Positions 9,945-20,751 are shown, counted from the stretch's first letter. The stretch is DNA of 64,000 nt from Isoetes taiwanensis (GCA_021234155.1 JAJEKV010000003.1:29993166-30057165); one strand, 5' to 3'. Made by a program: numbers and translations. The notes: a model not told the origin generated them from the sequence alone.

Positions 9945-10923
9945 ATTGCTGGCAACAATGATCCTGCAATGGTAGGTATAAGTTGTGAACCTGTAAACTC
10001 GGAAGGTGTCCCTACTTATCTTTCAAGAACTTTTCTTGAACTGCTCTTTTAAGGCTAGATGAGTTTTTGTCTTCTAAGAACTTGTTTTGGACTGTCGTTT
10101 TAAGGCTAGATGCTTTTCAGTTGTCAAAGCTTCTTCAAGATCATTTGTATGCAATAATAGTGCGTAAAAGTCCATAATCGAATGGATGTGCATTGAGGAA
10201 ATCAAGGTAAAGGGAAATTGTTTATTGAGAGGATCATTTATAGTGGCATCAAGGTTTTGATTTTAGTAAATAAAATCCACCTTAGAATCTAATAAAATTC
10301 AATCTAGTTATTATTAACTGCTTACATTGGCGTCTCAATATGTGGTCAAATCTAAGACCACGGTAACTCAAATAGTAAAAACAAATTTGATTGCTTACCT
10401 CAGCCCACTTATTACCATTCATTATCTAACCTTTTCATCAGATTATAGCATCTGCCCCATTCATTGGCATAACAGAATATCCAACTCAAATATCTTAGCC
10501 AAAGTGGACATTATGTAATTAGTATATGATATTTATCAAAACTTAATCTCTTAACCTGCTGACAACATGCTGAACTTCTATCCATTATCTATCAGTATAT
10601 GAATATGTAGCATTATAACAGGGGGTTTTTTTTGTATTTTTGTACACTTTTTGCAATGGTTTTACTATGATTTGGAGTCCGTATTGCATGGAGTGTACTA
10701 ATGCGTACATCTAGAGTGCACACTATATTTTTCTCTTTTAATTCCACTCTGCCATGGTTTGGCCCATGTTCCTATGATTTTTGTGCCATCCAATTTCTCC
10801 CATACCATTCCAATGGCCAAGATCGACCCTCTCACTTTTAATCTAAGGGCTCATAATTATTTTATTGTTATTTTTCCTCACATCTCAAGGTTACATACAT
10901 GCAGATGTCGAGCTGCTAGTTTT
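9945..10923. other. No supported gene
   Basis: AT-rich DNA. A diverged pair of about 55 bp around TTTTAAGGCTAGATG occurs near 10026-10130. No coding region recognised. Confidence 0.4.
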
Positions 10924-11170
10924 AGGGTTTGTCTTATTTTTCTAAGTTTTGACTTTGCCCAAGATTCTGCTTTGCAACAACGGTGGCTAGGGCAGGCCAC
11001 CGGAATGGAAAAATCTTGGCAACAGAGGGTCTGATGCAGTAGGGTTTGTCTTATTTTTCTAAGTTTTGACTTTGCCCAACATTCTGTTTTGCAACAACGG
11101 TGGCTAGGGCAGGCCACCGGAATGGAAAAATCTTGGCAACAGAGGGCGACAAAGGGTCTGATGCAGTGGC
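10924..11170 (+). repeat. Two-copy tandem repeat, 117-bp period
   Basis: The unit beginning AGGGTTTGTCTTATTTTTCT at 10924 is repeated from 11041 with only a few changes. The second copy has a small extra piece near 11148. Open frames on both strands here follow from the duplication. Confidence 0.85.
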
Positions 11171-11764
11171 CAAGTGGTCAAAATGGATTCGATGAGAGGA
11201 GCAGATAGTAGCGAAGGAGGAAGCAGGGCGAGCAAGCATCGCTTTGATGGTCAAACTCCATTCCGACCAAAACTAGCTTGAAATTGCACAGTAAGCCTTT
11301 AACTACGCAATTCATTGTAGATCTCGCAAAGGACTGATGTATTTTAGCTGTAGATCCTTGGGTTCATCTCAGAGTTTAGCAAAGACTCTTTACAGAAACA
11401 CGATTTTTGGAAACATTCAGCCAGAATGTAAACAGAGGAAGAAAGGTGAAGGGGGTCATCCGGACATGTAATCTCGGTGAATCTTTGGAACTTTTCGGTA
11501 GTCTTTTGCATAACCGATAGATTATTGTATTTCATCAAATGGGTCAAGATTATGTGGTGTTTTAGCGAGGTTAAAATGACACATATCTCTCGAAGCACAA
11601 AAAGTCGAATCTATTAAAATCAGGCATATCTCTTTGTAAACCTCTAAGCTCCTTTCCATTTTCTACTTGTTTCAATCTTTGAGGCATACACATTCATCAT
11701 TTGGTAAATCCATAAATATTGTTCTCGTATATTTTACATTTTAGATTGTTTCTCGAGAACCAAA
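11171..11764. other. No supported gene
   Basis: No recognisable gene or repeat. A minus-strand 84-codon frame at 11344-11598 has no family motif. Confidence 0.4.
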
Positions 11765-12021
11765 GTTATTACTATTGGAGCTAAGCGGTGACATATCCGA
11801 GGTTCTATTTCAGCCTTCTATAACCTGGCATGGAGGTTGTAGGCATATAAGAGCCAACATACAAGTCTATCATGCGATTGATGATGTGGATATTAGGGAG
11901 GACTTATCTGGTAATATTGTTCTCAATGGAGGATCTACCATGTTTATAGAATCGCCAATCGGATGAGCAAACAAATTACTGTACTTGCTCCCAGAAGCAT
12001 GAAGATTAAGGCAGTGATTAA
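11765..12021 (+). pseudogene. Actin fragment, broken
   Basis: Actin is the microfilament subunit. The frame at 11765 starts VITIGAKR, as in the conserved actin stretch around residue 250, and then meets a stop. In the next frame EVLFQPS leads to a diverged stretch, then DVDIREDLSGNIVLNGGSTM, the subdomain 3 nucleotide-contact motif. A further shift is needed for RMSKQITVLAPRSMKIK. About 85 codons of actin are therefore recognisable with at least two frameshifts and one stop. No intron is evident inside it, but the piece is too short to tell a retrocopy from a decayed exon. Not functional. Confidence 0.9.
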
Positions 12022-12574
12022 GTGATTAAGGAGGTGATTTAGAAAAGTGAAGTAATGCGAAACGGGTATAAGTGTTCTAGCTTAAATGTTCCTTGATACA
12101 GTAAAACCCTCAAATACCATTTATCGAGGTTTTTGTTTGCACCAGTTTGCAATGCCATGCCAGCATGAAGGATGATTGCGGATGCCTCAAGTGGCATCCG
12201 GTTGCCTAAGGCCCATGTGGTGGTGGTTGAATGTGAAACAGTTCTAGAACCTACACAGCAAATGTGGGATGCCAAGAGCATGATTTGTGTGGATGATGCT
12301 TCTATCTGACAGCATTCTATCTCATTGAATAGATTTCCAACAATGTGAAATGAAGTATTGTTATGAGAAGAGTTTTGGGAGGAATGATTTTTTGCATTGT
12401 CTCTAATTAGGTTGCCACTTTCATGGTTACTTATACACATTCATTTGTTTATATTATTTAAGCAACTTCAACTTGTGACTATATAAGAGGTGGATCAGGC
12501 ATATATCTTGCTCTCTTTATGTTTGCAATGCTATTTTTATGTTTCCTTTTGTTAGGGCCCGAAGGGGTCAAAAA
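12022..12574. other. No recognised gene; long minus-strand frame
   Basis: A 133-codon minus-strand frame spans 12039-12440 (with HNNTSFHIVGNLFNEIECCQ). The composition suggests it could descend from a coding region, possibly a retroelement polyprotein, but I recognise no motif. Confidence 0.25.
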
Positions 12575-13046
12575 TTTTAACATAACAACGAGCATACAAC
12601 TACCATTAATATTAATTAACACAAACCATTGTATCTAACTAACGTTTAAATTAAAATCCCCACAAACCCCCTTTGGTTTGGGTGCATATTCACACGGGGG
12701 TTACGTAGGGCGGCGAGCCCCTAAAATTTACAATACATGTACAAAATTAACACCATTAAGTATATTCTCTTAAACCTTATAGTATTTTATAAACCTTAAT
12801 ATACAGTATACAAAAACTTGTACAGGCATACCCCACAAACGAGGATTGCTATGTACGGTCCAGATGAAGGAATAAATGGCAAATATGCCCATCCGACAGC
12901 TCTCGGTGCCCGGAGTAACCCCCCGTGTGAATATGCACCCAAACCAAAGGGGGTTTCAGGGGGATTTTAATTTAAACGTGTTAGATACAATGGTTTGTGT
13001 TAATTAATATTAATGGTAGTTGTATGCTCGTTGTTATGTTAAAAAA
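12575..13046. mobile_element. Foldback/MITE element with 130-bp inverted arms
   Basis: Arms 12575-12704 and 12916-13046 are inverted copies that differ at only a few positions over about 130 bases. The outer end is TTTTAACATAACAACGAGC, the inner end CACACGGGGGTTAC. The loop of about 210 bases is AT-rich and non-coding. The near identity of the arms suggests recent activity or a selected hairpin. I did not find an unambiguous target duplication at the outer ends. Confidence 0.85.
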
Positions 13047-13314
13047 TAGTGCATTAAATTTACAGAAATTCCCTTTTTCCAAACAATACCAGCTGCACCA
13101 AGTAAACCTTTATGTCTAATTATAATCTGCATCATTCCATTAGATTACCTATGTCCAACCTACACAAATTTGCATGTTCATTGCAGTCCACAATATCTTG
13201 CTATTTCATGATACAGACAATAGAATTTAGCCCATTTAATTCCGAATACCCCTGCCTTGAAGATCTATCATCTGAACCATTTTGATCTTTTTAAACTACC
13301 TTATCAAATAGGCC

Positions 13315-14006
13315 AAAAATACACAGCTTCCGGGTTCTCGATGGCGCTCGGTTTGGACGTGGACATGGAGCTCACTTCCCCCACCGAAGGTTCGGGTGCT
13401 TATGTGGCGTGTGGTGCACCGCCGTGATCGAAGGTGAATGTCCTTGTGAGTCGGTTTAGGCGGGTGTGAGCCCTTTTTTGCCCTTGTTGTGGCCTTCATC
13501 GTGAGACTGTGGAGCATTATGCGGTTTTATGCCCTCATTTGCGGGTTGCACGGGATTGGGTCGGGGCTCGTTTCAGGTGAGATTGAATAGCCAACAATTG
13601 CCGCTTCATGTGTATCACCGGTGTTTGGCCGCCAGATGCAGCAAGCCTTGCATCTGTGCGTGGCTTGGTTGGTGTGGTTGATTTGGAAGCGGCGGCGGTT
13701 GTGGATCTTTCAGGGGATTCAGCAGCCTGTAGCCTCTCTGATTCCTCGACTCAGGTACAAGCTATTTCAAAGCTTTTTGGTGTTCCCGGGATTAGTAGAG
13801 CGGAAGTTTTCCATTTGGCGGGACTTCTTGGGTGTGGTAGATGGTGATGGTCAGTTTGTACAGTAGTAGAGTTGCAGTTGTTGTGGAGTGTCGAGGTATC
13901 ACTGTCTCTTTGGGGCAGTTCTCCTTCCTCCTCACTTGCTTTGTAACATTACCATTCTTTTAATATATTGCTGACACAGTTCTTCAAAAAAAAAAAATAC
14001 ACAGCC
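13315..14006 (+). mobile_element. 5'-truncated LINE insertion with 13-bp target duplication
   Basis: A direct repeat AAAAATACACAGC occurs at 13315-13327 and at 13994-14006. The right copy directly follows an A run (13987-13998 overall), as expected for target-primed reverse transcription. The DNA between holds the end of a LINE ORF2 (zinc-finger part after the reverse transcriptase) and a 3' UTR. The element lost everything upstream of its last ~670 bases, which is typical of non-LTR retrotransposons. Confidence 0.8.
13470..13866 (+). pseudogene. LINE ORF2 C-terminal zinc-finger region (zf-RVT), broken
   Basis: The frame from 13470 reads LFCPCCGLHRETVEHYAVLC then PHLRVARDWVGARF before a stop at about 13578. 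The CPCCG-ETVEH-LCPHLRVARD pattern is the zinc-binding domain that closes plant L1-type ORF2 proteins. A second frame, from 13621, continues with QQALHLCVAWLVWLIWKRRR and LVERKFSIWRDF, the tryptophan-rich tail usual after this domain. At least one frameshift separates the two. Upstream, 13328-13469 reads as ORF2 with several stops. It lies in the short LINE insertion just described and cannot move itself. Confidence 0.75.
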
Positions 14007-14654
14007 TTTCTTGTTTTCAAGAAACTCCCAACGGCATGTTGGCTCATTTGTACATGATCTTGCTTGCTTCCATTCCTTTTGCTGCGTCAAAAACACGTCC
14101 ATATGCACATCCCATATTTGAATTCGACAGTGCATAAGAACAGAAGGTGAGCAGGGTATTGAGCAATTTAAATAACTTGCAAGAAGCATCTGTGATGTCA
14201 CATCTAATAAATATCAAAAGAACACTGCTCACAAAGACATCCAATTCATATCCAAGCTCTTATCCAAGTATAAGAGCACTGCCCACAAAGATATCCATCA
14301 TATCCAAGGTTTAAAACAATTGCATATATATTTTGCTTGTCCTTATTAGCAAGATTGGCACATATGTTTGTTGTTTATTGGAGCTACCAGCAATAACCCT
14401 CGGATTGAGTTCCATCACATGATATCTTATGGAAAAAAGCCATAAAATAATCAATCGGTATCTTCTAAGCACTGCATTTTATATACATGTCAATAAAGGT
14501 ACTTCCAACAAAGCGTCGTTGTAGATCTATTGCACAAACAAAGATCCCATAAGTTATTGTTTCTACATTCCTTTTTCTAATTGAAGGTTGTAACTACATT
14601 CCATTTTTATCTACTGGAAAAGAGTACATGAAAAGTAAAAGCATGAGTTCTAAC
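14007..14654. other. No supported gene
   Basis: No recognisable coding sequence or repeat in this stretch. Overlapping minus-strand frames near 13932-14244 partly cover the LINE tail and have no motif. Confidence 0.4.
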
Positions 14655-14714
14655 CTTGATAACTTGTAAAAGATACATGAGACCGTCATCTTCACCATGA
14701 ATAACCTCCAGCAT
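14655..14714 (-). other. Orphan exon-like segment
   Basis: A 60-nt minus-strand stretch between a TTTGCAG acceptor and an AAG|GTTAG donor is exactly 20 codons, MLEVIHGEDDGLMYLLQVIK. The tight splice borders and sensible peptide suggest a real (or former) internal exon. The parent gene is not recognised. Confidence 0.35.
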
Positions 14715-15195
14715 CTGCAAAATGAGAAACTATTCTAAGTAACTCCTTGAAATGTATTTATAAAAGTTGTCTTATAAGAGATCATCAATTTTTATGTGAT
14801 GTTATTGCACTACAATCATCTGGCACCTGCATGTTAAAAATCAGGCCAGACCTTAATTCCTTCAATGTTGAGAATTCTAAGCCTTGAGATGGCTCATAAT
14901 CATATCCTGCATACCATGGACTATAAAAGGTATCTACTTGTAGCAGATTTGATGATACTTTCATTTATAGACTGGGCATTCTAGCTTGGCATGTCTGCCC
15001 TTATCCTTCCCTGTATGGTCAGCAAGTCTGGTTTTCCCACCTCCCCAGTTTGTTGTTACTGCATCAAATTTATATTTCGATCATGACCACCTAAAGGAAA
15101 ACCACAATGTCTCAAAATAAAACTCGAACATTCTCGAATAATCATGTTCCAAATTCTGGTCCTGGCCACTATACTGAGCTTAGGTAAGTACTTAC

Positions 15196-15329
15196 ATGAA
15201 ATTGCCCATAAAGATGTGGAAATTCAGTGCCCTTCCTAAGTCCAAAGTACCCACAACAATACTTTCTCGGCCGGGTCATTATATCGGTTTGAGACAGGGC
15301 GTAAGTTTGTATAAGTTTGCGGCGAATAA
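15196..15329 (-). other. Orphan exon-like segment
   Basis: A 134-nt minus-strand segment between a CTCTTGCAG acceptor and a strong CAT|GTAAGTACTT donor is open in a frame giving RRKLIQTYALSQTDIMTRPR, then KYCCGYFGLRKGTEFPHLYG and QFH. It could be an upstream exon of the UGT80-like fragment (that family has a PP-LLYGF piece), but the match is too weak to claim. Confidence 0.3.
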
Positions 15330-15822
15330 CTGCAAGAGTCTTAAGTAAGAAATCACAGAGCGGTTGTATAAAAGCCACAAAGAAGCTATTAAAGTTATTT
15401 TCACTCACCGGATTACGTGCCAGAACCTATTCTTTGATCAAACGCCGCATTAAACCCGAACAATCGTGGGCATAAAAGCTCTTCAAATGAAAAAATCTTT
15501 GGATCAGTTCGACCGGTTTTGGCCTTAGGAAAATCCGCCATAGTTAGGCACATGCCGATTTTAGCATCCCAGTTTTTCATTTATATCGGCCCATGCCGCT
15601 TTTGTTATTAATGGCAGCTATATGGCGGAAAGATAGATACATACAATGCTTTCGAGGGATAGGCTCGATAGAAAATACCGTGGAACTGCCGGATCTCCTA
15701 TAGAATGGATGCTTTGGTTTGCGGTTTCAACACAGCGACTGGGGCTGGACCACCAACAGATCTTGACCGAGCATTTACTGAGGAAAGAGCCGTTTTTAGC
15801 GGTATCCACCAAAGATATCTTT
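15330..15822. other. No supported gene
   Basis: Short frames on both strands at 15618-15913 overlap one another and run into the double-hairpin repeat. None has a recognisable motif. Confidence 0.4.
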
Positions 15823-15906
15823 GGGCATATCTTGCGCATATACCTGGATATGCCCACATACCCACATAAACGAGGGTTTGCCCCCTAGGGGCAACCCAAA
15901 AAACAA
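15823..15906 (+). repeat. Double-hairpin dispersed element, copy 2
   Basis: Diverged second copy of the element at 5940. The first hairpin is reduced to GGCATATC/GATATGCC around a 15-base loop. The CCCACAT spacer, the GGGTTTGCCCCCTAGGGGCAACCC palindrome and the A run are kept. Confidence 0.65.
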
Positions 15907-16043
15907 AAAGCAACGTTCATTTTTGGCGGCGGGTGTGCAGGAAATTCCTTGGCTTATTGGGGTCATACCTCCCGGAGGTTATAGATGCACGGACTCAGTT
16001 GTGTCCTCCGGGACAGTATTGAACTGCCCTATACAATTCAGGG

Positions 16044-16630
16044 AATAAATTACTAATCGCATATTTCTTATTGCCAGAATGACTTTAGCTAAACTTGCTC
16101 GATATTAATCCCAAAACTTTCTGTGGTTTAGCTAAACTCTACACATTTTTCCTCTCATGCTTTCTAGCGTTAGCTAAACTAATCCAAACGTCAACCCGAA
16201 AATTTCTATGGTATGACAAACAGAAAATATTAAGCCAAATTACTATACTTTTTCTCAATATATTCCATTTATTTTGGTCATTTTCTTTGTGAAAACATTC
16301 TGAAATAATGCTAACTAGCAAAGTCTAGGACTCAAATTAATTCATAATGCTAGAAACTAAACTACTAATCCTATATTTCATATAAATTAGAATGATGTTA
16401 GCTAAATTGGCCCGAAATTCATTCTAAAAGTTTCTATGGTTTAGCTAAACAATACAAAATTTCACTCTCTTACTTTCTAGCATTTGGCTAAAGAGCTCCA
16501 AAGTTGGTGCAGTCCCGAAAAACGTTAAGCTAAAATTATTATTTTTTTCCCAATTTTTTCCATTTACTTTAGCCAAATTATTTTGAAAATGTGCTAAAAA
16601 ATCGCCAAATAGCTAAGTTTAGCCCTTAAA
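16044..16630 (+). repeat. Two-copy degenerate tandem repeat, about 310-bp period
   Basis: The stretch starting TTACTAATCGCATATTTC is followed about 312 bases later by CTACTAATCCTATATTTC. Both halves then share TTAGCTAAA motifs, TTTCTATGGT-like pieces, TTTCTAGC and a TTTTGAAAA-type block in the same order. AT-rich and non-coding. Confidence 0.6.
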
Positions 16631-17090
16631 TCTTATCTTATCTTATAATGTTTTAGTGCAAGTAATGGACCACGCCCTAAATTCGACGGCCGAGATTTCA
16701 TGATGCAATCTTAGGGCTAAAAAGTGGCGTAAAAAAGGCTAAAAAAGTGACGTCCAAAAAATATTAAAAAAAAAAGGCATGTAAACCTAAGAATACATTC
16801 GCTCCGGCTTCATCCTCGCTTATAGTCCTTCACACGGCACAACATACAGCAAAAAATTTCCCAGGATCGAAGCGCTTCTTACAGAAATGAAGAGGAATCT
16901 ACCTCTGAGTTTTTATGCGCAGAACAGGAGCGTCGTCTTCAGCGTGCAAACCTGATTGGGCCTGCCCTGAAGGAATTTGATTCTGAAGGAATTTTGATTC
17001 GGATTTGATTTCTTTGAAGATGATCATTTTAGGGTTTCGATCCGCAGAGAAAAGAGGGACCATTTTACTTTGGGATTGTCATCTCCACAG
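16631..17090. other. Non-coding upstream region of the F-box fragment
   Basis: No gene seen. The region just before 17091 ends CTCCACAGGTACG, which can be read either as a splice acceptor for the F-box exon or as a donor. Confidence 0.35.
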
Positions 17091-17671
17091 GTACGTTTGA
17101 AAACTTCCTCACATGATGATGCATTAATTCCTGGTCTTCCAGATGATCTAGCCCAGTTATGATGAGGATTTCCTTTATCAAATATGAGCCATCTTACAGA
17201 TTCGTTTCTAGGGCATGGATGAAGACACTTTCATCACAGGTTTTTTATGACAGCAAAAAAGCTCTCAATTTAGGTCAGGCTCATATATGCTCTGTGGTCC
17301 ATGGAAATAGAGTTAAAATTTTTAATCTTGAGACATGTACATGGTGTTGTTTGCCTCCACTTCCTAGAGAAAGAAATATCTCATCTCCAGAAGTGCATGT
17401 TGATCCTTATGATTGGTGGCAGATAGACACTGTGGCTGTGTTAAATGGTACCCTCTTTGTATTGGGCGGTGATCATACAGAGATGCATGTTGTGGAGCCG
17501 CGTACTAGACCTTCAAGCAGAGTTCATTATTATAGTTATTGCAGGAATTGCTGGGTTGAAGTGGCATCCATGGCGGTCTGTCGTTCTCATTCTGCAGCAA
17601 TTCCCTTAGATAAGCAAATATATGTTATAGGTGGTGGCAGAGGATCTACTGATGGTGCTTCTACTGAGCAG
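17091..17671 (+). pseudogene. F-box/kelch protein exon, frameshifted in the F-box
   Basis: F-box/kelch proteins are substrate receptors of SCF ubiquitin ligases. The frame at 17109 gives DALIPGLPDDLAQL, the plant F-box start, then stops. The next frame, from 17159, carries the rest of the F-box (FIKYEPSYRFVSRAWMKTLS) and kelch material: an NLETCTWCCLPPLPRERN blade, TVAVLNGTLFVLGGDH, and CRSHSAAIPLDKQIYVIGGG. A loss of about four bases near 17157 explains the shift. Only about two kelch units are present, where the family usually has four or five. The exon ends GAGCA|GTAAGT, a strong donor that would join in phase to the rhodanese exon at 17789. As written the gene cannot make an intact F-box, though the ATG at 17159 opens 171 codons. 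Confidence 0.75.
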
Positions 17672-17788
17672 TAAGTCCCTTTTCCTTCCCCCTTTTTTTT
17701 AGTTTTCAAAGCATGTTAATTTGCTGTAAGCATGTTAATTTGCTGTATTTGCTTATTTATTTTAATCTTCCCATTTCTGTTATGCAAG

Positions 17789-17893
17789 GTTGCAAGTTCG
17801 GGGTAAGACTACAGAAGCTTCTACAATTTCAAGCGTCCCTGTGCAAGTTGCCCATGAATTGCTAAATGCTGGCCATCACTATCTTGATGTCAG
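17789..17893 (+). pseudogene. Rhodanese-like sulfurtransferase exon
   Basis: Rhodanese domains carry sulfur on a cysteine, and plant single-domain forms are senescence or stress associated. The 105-nt exon, between a TGCAAG acceptor and a CAG|GTATGC donor, reads KTTEASTISSVPVQVAHELL then NAGHHYLDVR. SVPVQVAHELL-AGH-YLDVR is the conserved start of the plant domain (usually followed by TPEEF). The exons with the active-site cysteine are not found in the next kilobase. The exon phase matches the kelch exon donor upstream, so a fused transcript would stay open. It may be a true fusion, or a chance neighbour left by shuffling. Confidence 0.7.
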
Positions 17894-18707
17894 GTATGCC
17901 TGGAAAAGTAGATTCGTCATTTCCATACATAGGCCTTTTGTTATCTGAGACAGATATGCCAGATCCCCTTTTTGACAAGATACTTTATCTGTTTTTCTTC
18001 GTGGCGTCTATAACTGCTTTGATTAACGTCATGTCTTTGAACTCTTTGTGTTTGTTGCTAAAGATCGTTTGAAATTATTGATCGGAAAAAAAGCTTCTTG
18101 ATTTCTTGAAGTTCGGTTTTCAAACTGTTAATGATACTAAGTTTTGGGCAATAAAATACTGTTCTTCTTTGCTTCTTTGCATCTCAAAAAGGGCTCAAGC
18201 ATGCAAGGGCTTGAATATCTCGTGTTCCCAAGCATCGTTGTAAATGGTGCAAAATGGCATTTCTTTGCACAAAATTGTCTCCAAGCCAGAAAGGACGCAT
18301 TTCGCCTGAGCGAGTGGGTTCAAGTTCATCTTTACCATGTTCTTCGAATCAACAAGATGCGTTCCTGTGCCAAAGCCAACAGATAAGATGCAGAACTTAG
18401 GCTAAAATTTCATTGTAAGTAAATGTAAATCTATGAGATTGTTCGTGCAAATTTTTTAACTCTATAGGCTTCAGACTGAGGCATGCTTTTGCAAAGCCCC
18501 AAGCAACCTGTACTACTTAGAAAGTTGAGTTGTAAATCTCACAGCTTGGAAATCAGTCTGTATTCAAATTTGTTGGGCTTTTCCTGTGGAATCTGACTTG
18601 GCTTTTCACGTTGTCTTGCAATTTTTGAAACAAGTAGTAAGATCCTTAACCCTCATATTATTGTTTCTCCAGCTGACTTTTGTAGAGCTAGACAAAGATA
18701 GTTAGCT
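17894..18707. other. No further rhodanese exon; unassigned ORFs
   Basis: A plus-strand frame at 18144-18386 (with GLEYLVFPSIVVNGAKWHFF) is not recognised. I find no continuation of the rhodanese domain. Confidence 0.35.
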
Positions 18708-19497
18708 TTCGAAGCATTTAAGCTTCTCACTGAAGCTGGAGTCTATTCTGATGTCATCACGATAAACTCTCTCTACAATATGAATGGAACTGATAAGGCA
18801 CGTGGTCTATCTTTGTAAATGGTTGAGCAAGGATATGATTTGCATGTTCAATGGATTTTGTAAAGACAATGATCTTGATAAGATTTACTGTGGTGTAGTG
18901 AAATGCAGGGATAGGTTCTGTACGTATGAAATTATTTTTTCAGACGTATAAAGTACAAAAATACGTATTTTTGGGAAAAATACGTATTTTTCGTATTTAA
19001 TACTCGCCGGCCGGAAAAAAAATTTCAAGTAAAGCGAACCTTCCGTTTAAACTACGCTGAAACTTTTCAGCGTAGTTTAAACCTTAGTTTAAACTACGCC
19101 GAAATAATTTTTTTTTTTTTTAAAAAATTTCGGCGTGGCGAAAACCTTCATTCCGCTTTTAAACGCGAAACAAATTTTTTTTTTTTTTTTATGTTTAAAA
19201 ACCTTCGCCGCCACTTACGAAAACAAGATTCAGCGTAAGCAAAAGCGGAAGGTTTAAACTGCGCGAAAAAAAAAAAAAGTTTAAACTTCTGTAATTTAGT
19301 TAGTTTAAATGAAGGTTTCGCTTACGCGAAATTTTTTCGACGCCGGAAATTTTTTTGGACGTATTTTTGACGTATTAAACGTCAAATTTGTGCCGTATCA
19401 AACGAAAAATACGTATTACGTATAAAACGTATACAGTATTGAACCTATCCCTGGTGAAATGGATGCATGCCTGATGTTGTTGCCTATAATATGAAGA
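18708..19497 (+). pseudogene. Pentatricopeptide repeat (PPR) gene fragment, split by a transposon
   Basis: PPR proteins bind organelle RNA through 35-residue helical pairs. From 18708 the frame reads FEAFKLLTEAGVYSDVITIN then SLYNMNGTDKARGLSL, a typical P-type PPR unit, and meets a stop. In other frames MVEQGYDLHV and FCKDNDLDK-like pieces of the next unit follow. The fragment is interrupted at 18906 by a 548-bp element and resumes at 19462 with a PDVVAYNM piece. Frame breaks on both sides show that the gene was decayed, or has decayed since the insertion. Confidence 0.75.
18906..19453. mobile_element. Non-autonomous hAT-type element with perfect 8-bp target duplication
   Basis: The ends are CAGGGATAGGTTC and its exact inverse GAACCTATCCCTG (13-bp terminal inverted repeats). 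The element is flanked on both sides by GTGAAATG (18898-18905 and 19454-19461), the 8-bp duplication expected of hAT transposons. The 548-bp interior has no transposase. It is rich in ACGTAT-type motifs near both ends and contains GTTTAAACTACGCTGAAA followed by its inverse copy (about 19047-19083). Several homopolymer T and A runs follow. Confidence 0.9.
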
Positions 19498-19532
19498 AGT
19501 TTAAAACATGTTCATAACGGGAATACTCTCCT

Positions 19533-19620
19533 GATATACGGTGCAATAAGAGCGAACAATTTCTGTTGGTCAATATGATATATGGTGCAATAAGAGCAAA
19601 CAATTTCTGTTGGGCAATAT
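19533..19620 (+). repeat. Two-copy tandem repeat, 44-bp period
   Basis: GATATACGGTGCAATAAGAG at 19533 recurs at 19577 with few changes. Confidence 0.85.
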
Positions 19621-20716
19621 AACCGAGATCTATGTTTATTAAAAACACAAATACAGTTGGCAGTTCTAATTAGATTATTCTTGAATGAAACTGGAACCTG
19701 TCAGTTACTTATTCAAGGGAAAAAGGTTGTATTTATATAATAACAACCTATTGCACCTTCATTATTCTACTGCCCCTTTTGGCAAGGTAGTAAGTTTGCA
19801 AGGCATTCAAAGTTATTAGGCTAAGGCTGGATTGATTCTTGAAGCATGCTATCCTTTTAGCAAATATGTTAATGCCCCTCAACTAGAAAGCTTGGCAAGC
19901 ACAAACACATGTGTAGGTTAGTGTTTGTAACAATTGGTTATTGTTTTTAAACATCATTTTTTGTTATGTCTTTCTATATGCAATCACACATGGGGAATAT
20001 CATCTTTTGTTTAACATGATCTTTTGTTTTATGTATTTTTAATATTGGCCAACTAAGGCCACAACTAAGGTCATACAATCTTTGATGTGTTGCATTCTAC
20101 AGTTGGAGCCTTCACATGAAACTGAAGAGTATGTTGACTCCGTGTGAAAGGGCCCTTGCAACATGCTAGATAACTATTTTTGTTTGTTAAAAGTGCTAAC
20201 TCAAAGTTTCTTTTGGGTTTTTCTTTAATATACATGATTGTCTTTCAATATAATCAATTTCTGCATAATCAATTGAGTAAAAAACCTAGAGAATTCCTTT
20301 CTATGTGAAATAGAAGGAAGATAGCCAAGATTTATATTTAAGAAGATATAACCTTAAGAAATACATCCCGTTTTTAGAGACAACAAGATGCTAGATATAT
20401 AAACCCCATGTTGGAGGTTGTCATTAAAAAATGCCTTGTGTGGGTGTAAACGCACGTGTGTGCATGTCACGTGCATGTCTTGCACCTGGTTTTATGTTTG
20501 ATTGTTTTATGAGCAACTAAGTATATAAGCCCAAAATCAATAATCTATTACCTCATTAACTTCTCTATGCTCTAAATTCATTTCAAGGCAAACAAACTCA
20601 AGTTAAAATAGGAACCTATTAGTGTGAATTGTGGAATTTAGGCCACATTTACGTAAAACATAGATACGGTTACATGGCAGCAAAGATATTTTTCTCTTTT
20701 ACAGGTTTCCAACTTA
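19621..20716. other. No supported gene
   Basis: AT-rich non-coding DNA with no recognisable gene or repeat. Confidence 0.4.
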
Positions 20717-20751
20717 TGCCCAGCGTTGCTTATGCCCAGCAACGCTGGGCA
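20717..20751. repeat. Perfect 13-bp hairpin
   Basis: TGCCCAGCGTTGC (20717-20729) and its exact inverse complement (20739-20751) around a nine-base loop that itself repeats ATGCCCA. Function unknown. Confidence 0.7.

Noticed and set aside
12039-12440. 133-codon minus-strand frame as a retroelement protein
   Set aside because: No integrase, protease, reverse transcriptase or zinc-knuckle motif could be found, so left unassigned.
17866-18072. 68-codon hydrophobic frame
   Set aside because: Starts inside the rhodanese exon in another frame and continues in the intron. No motif.
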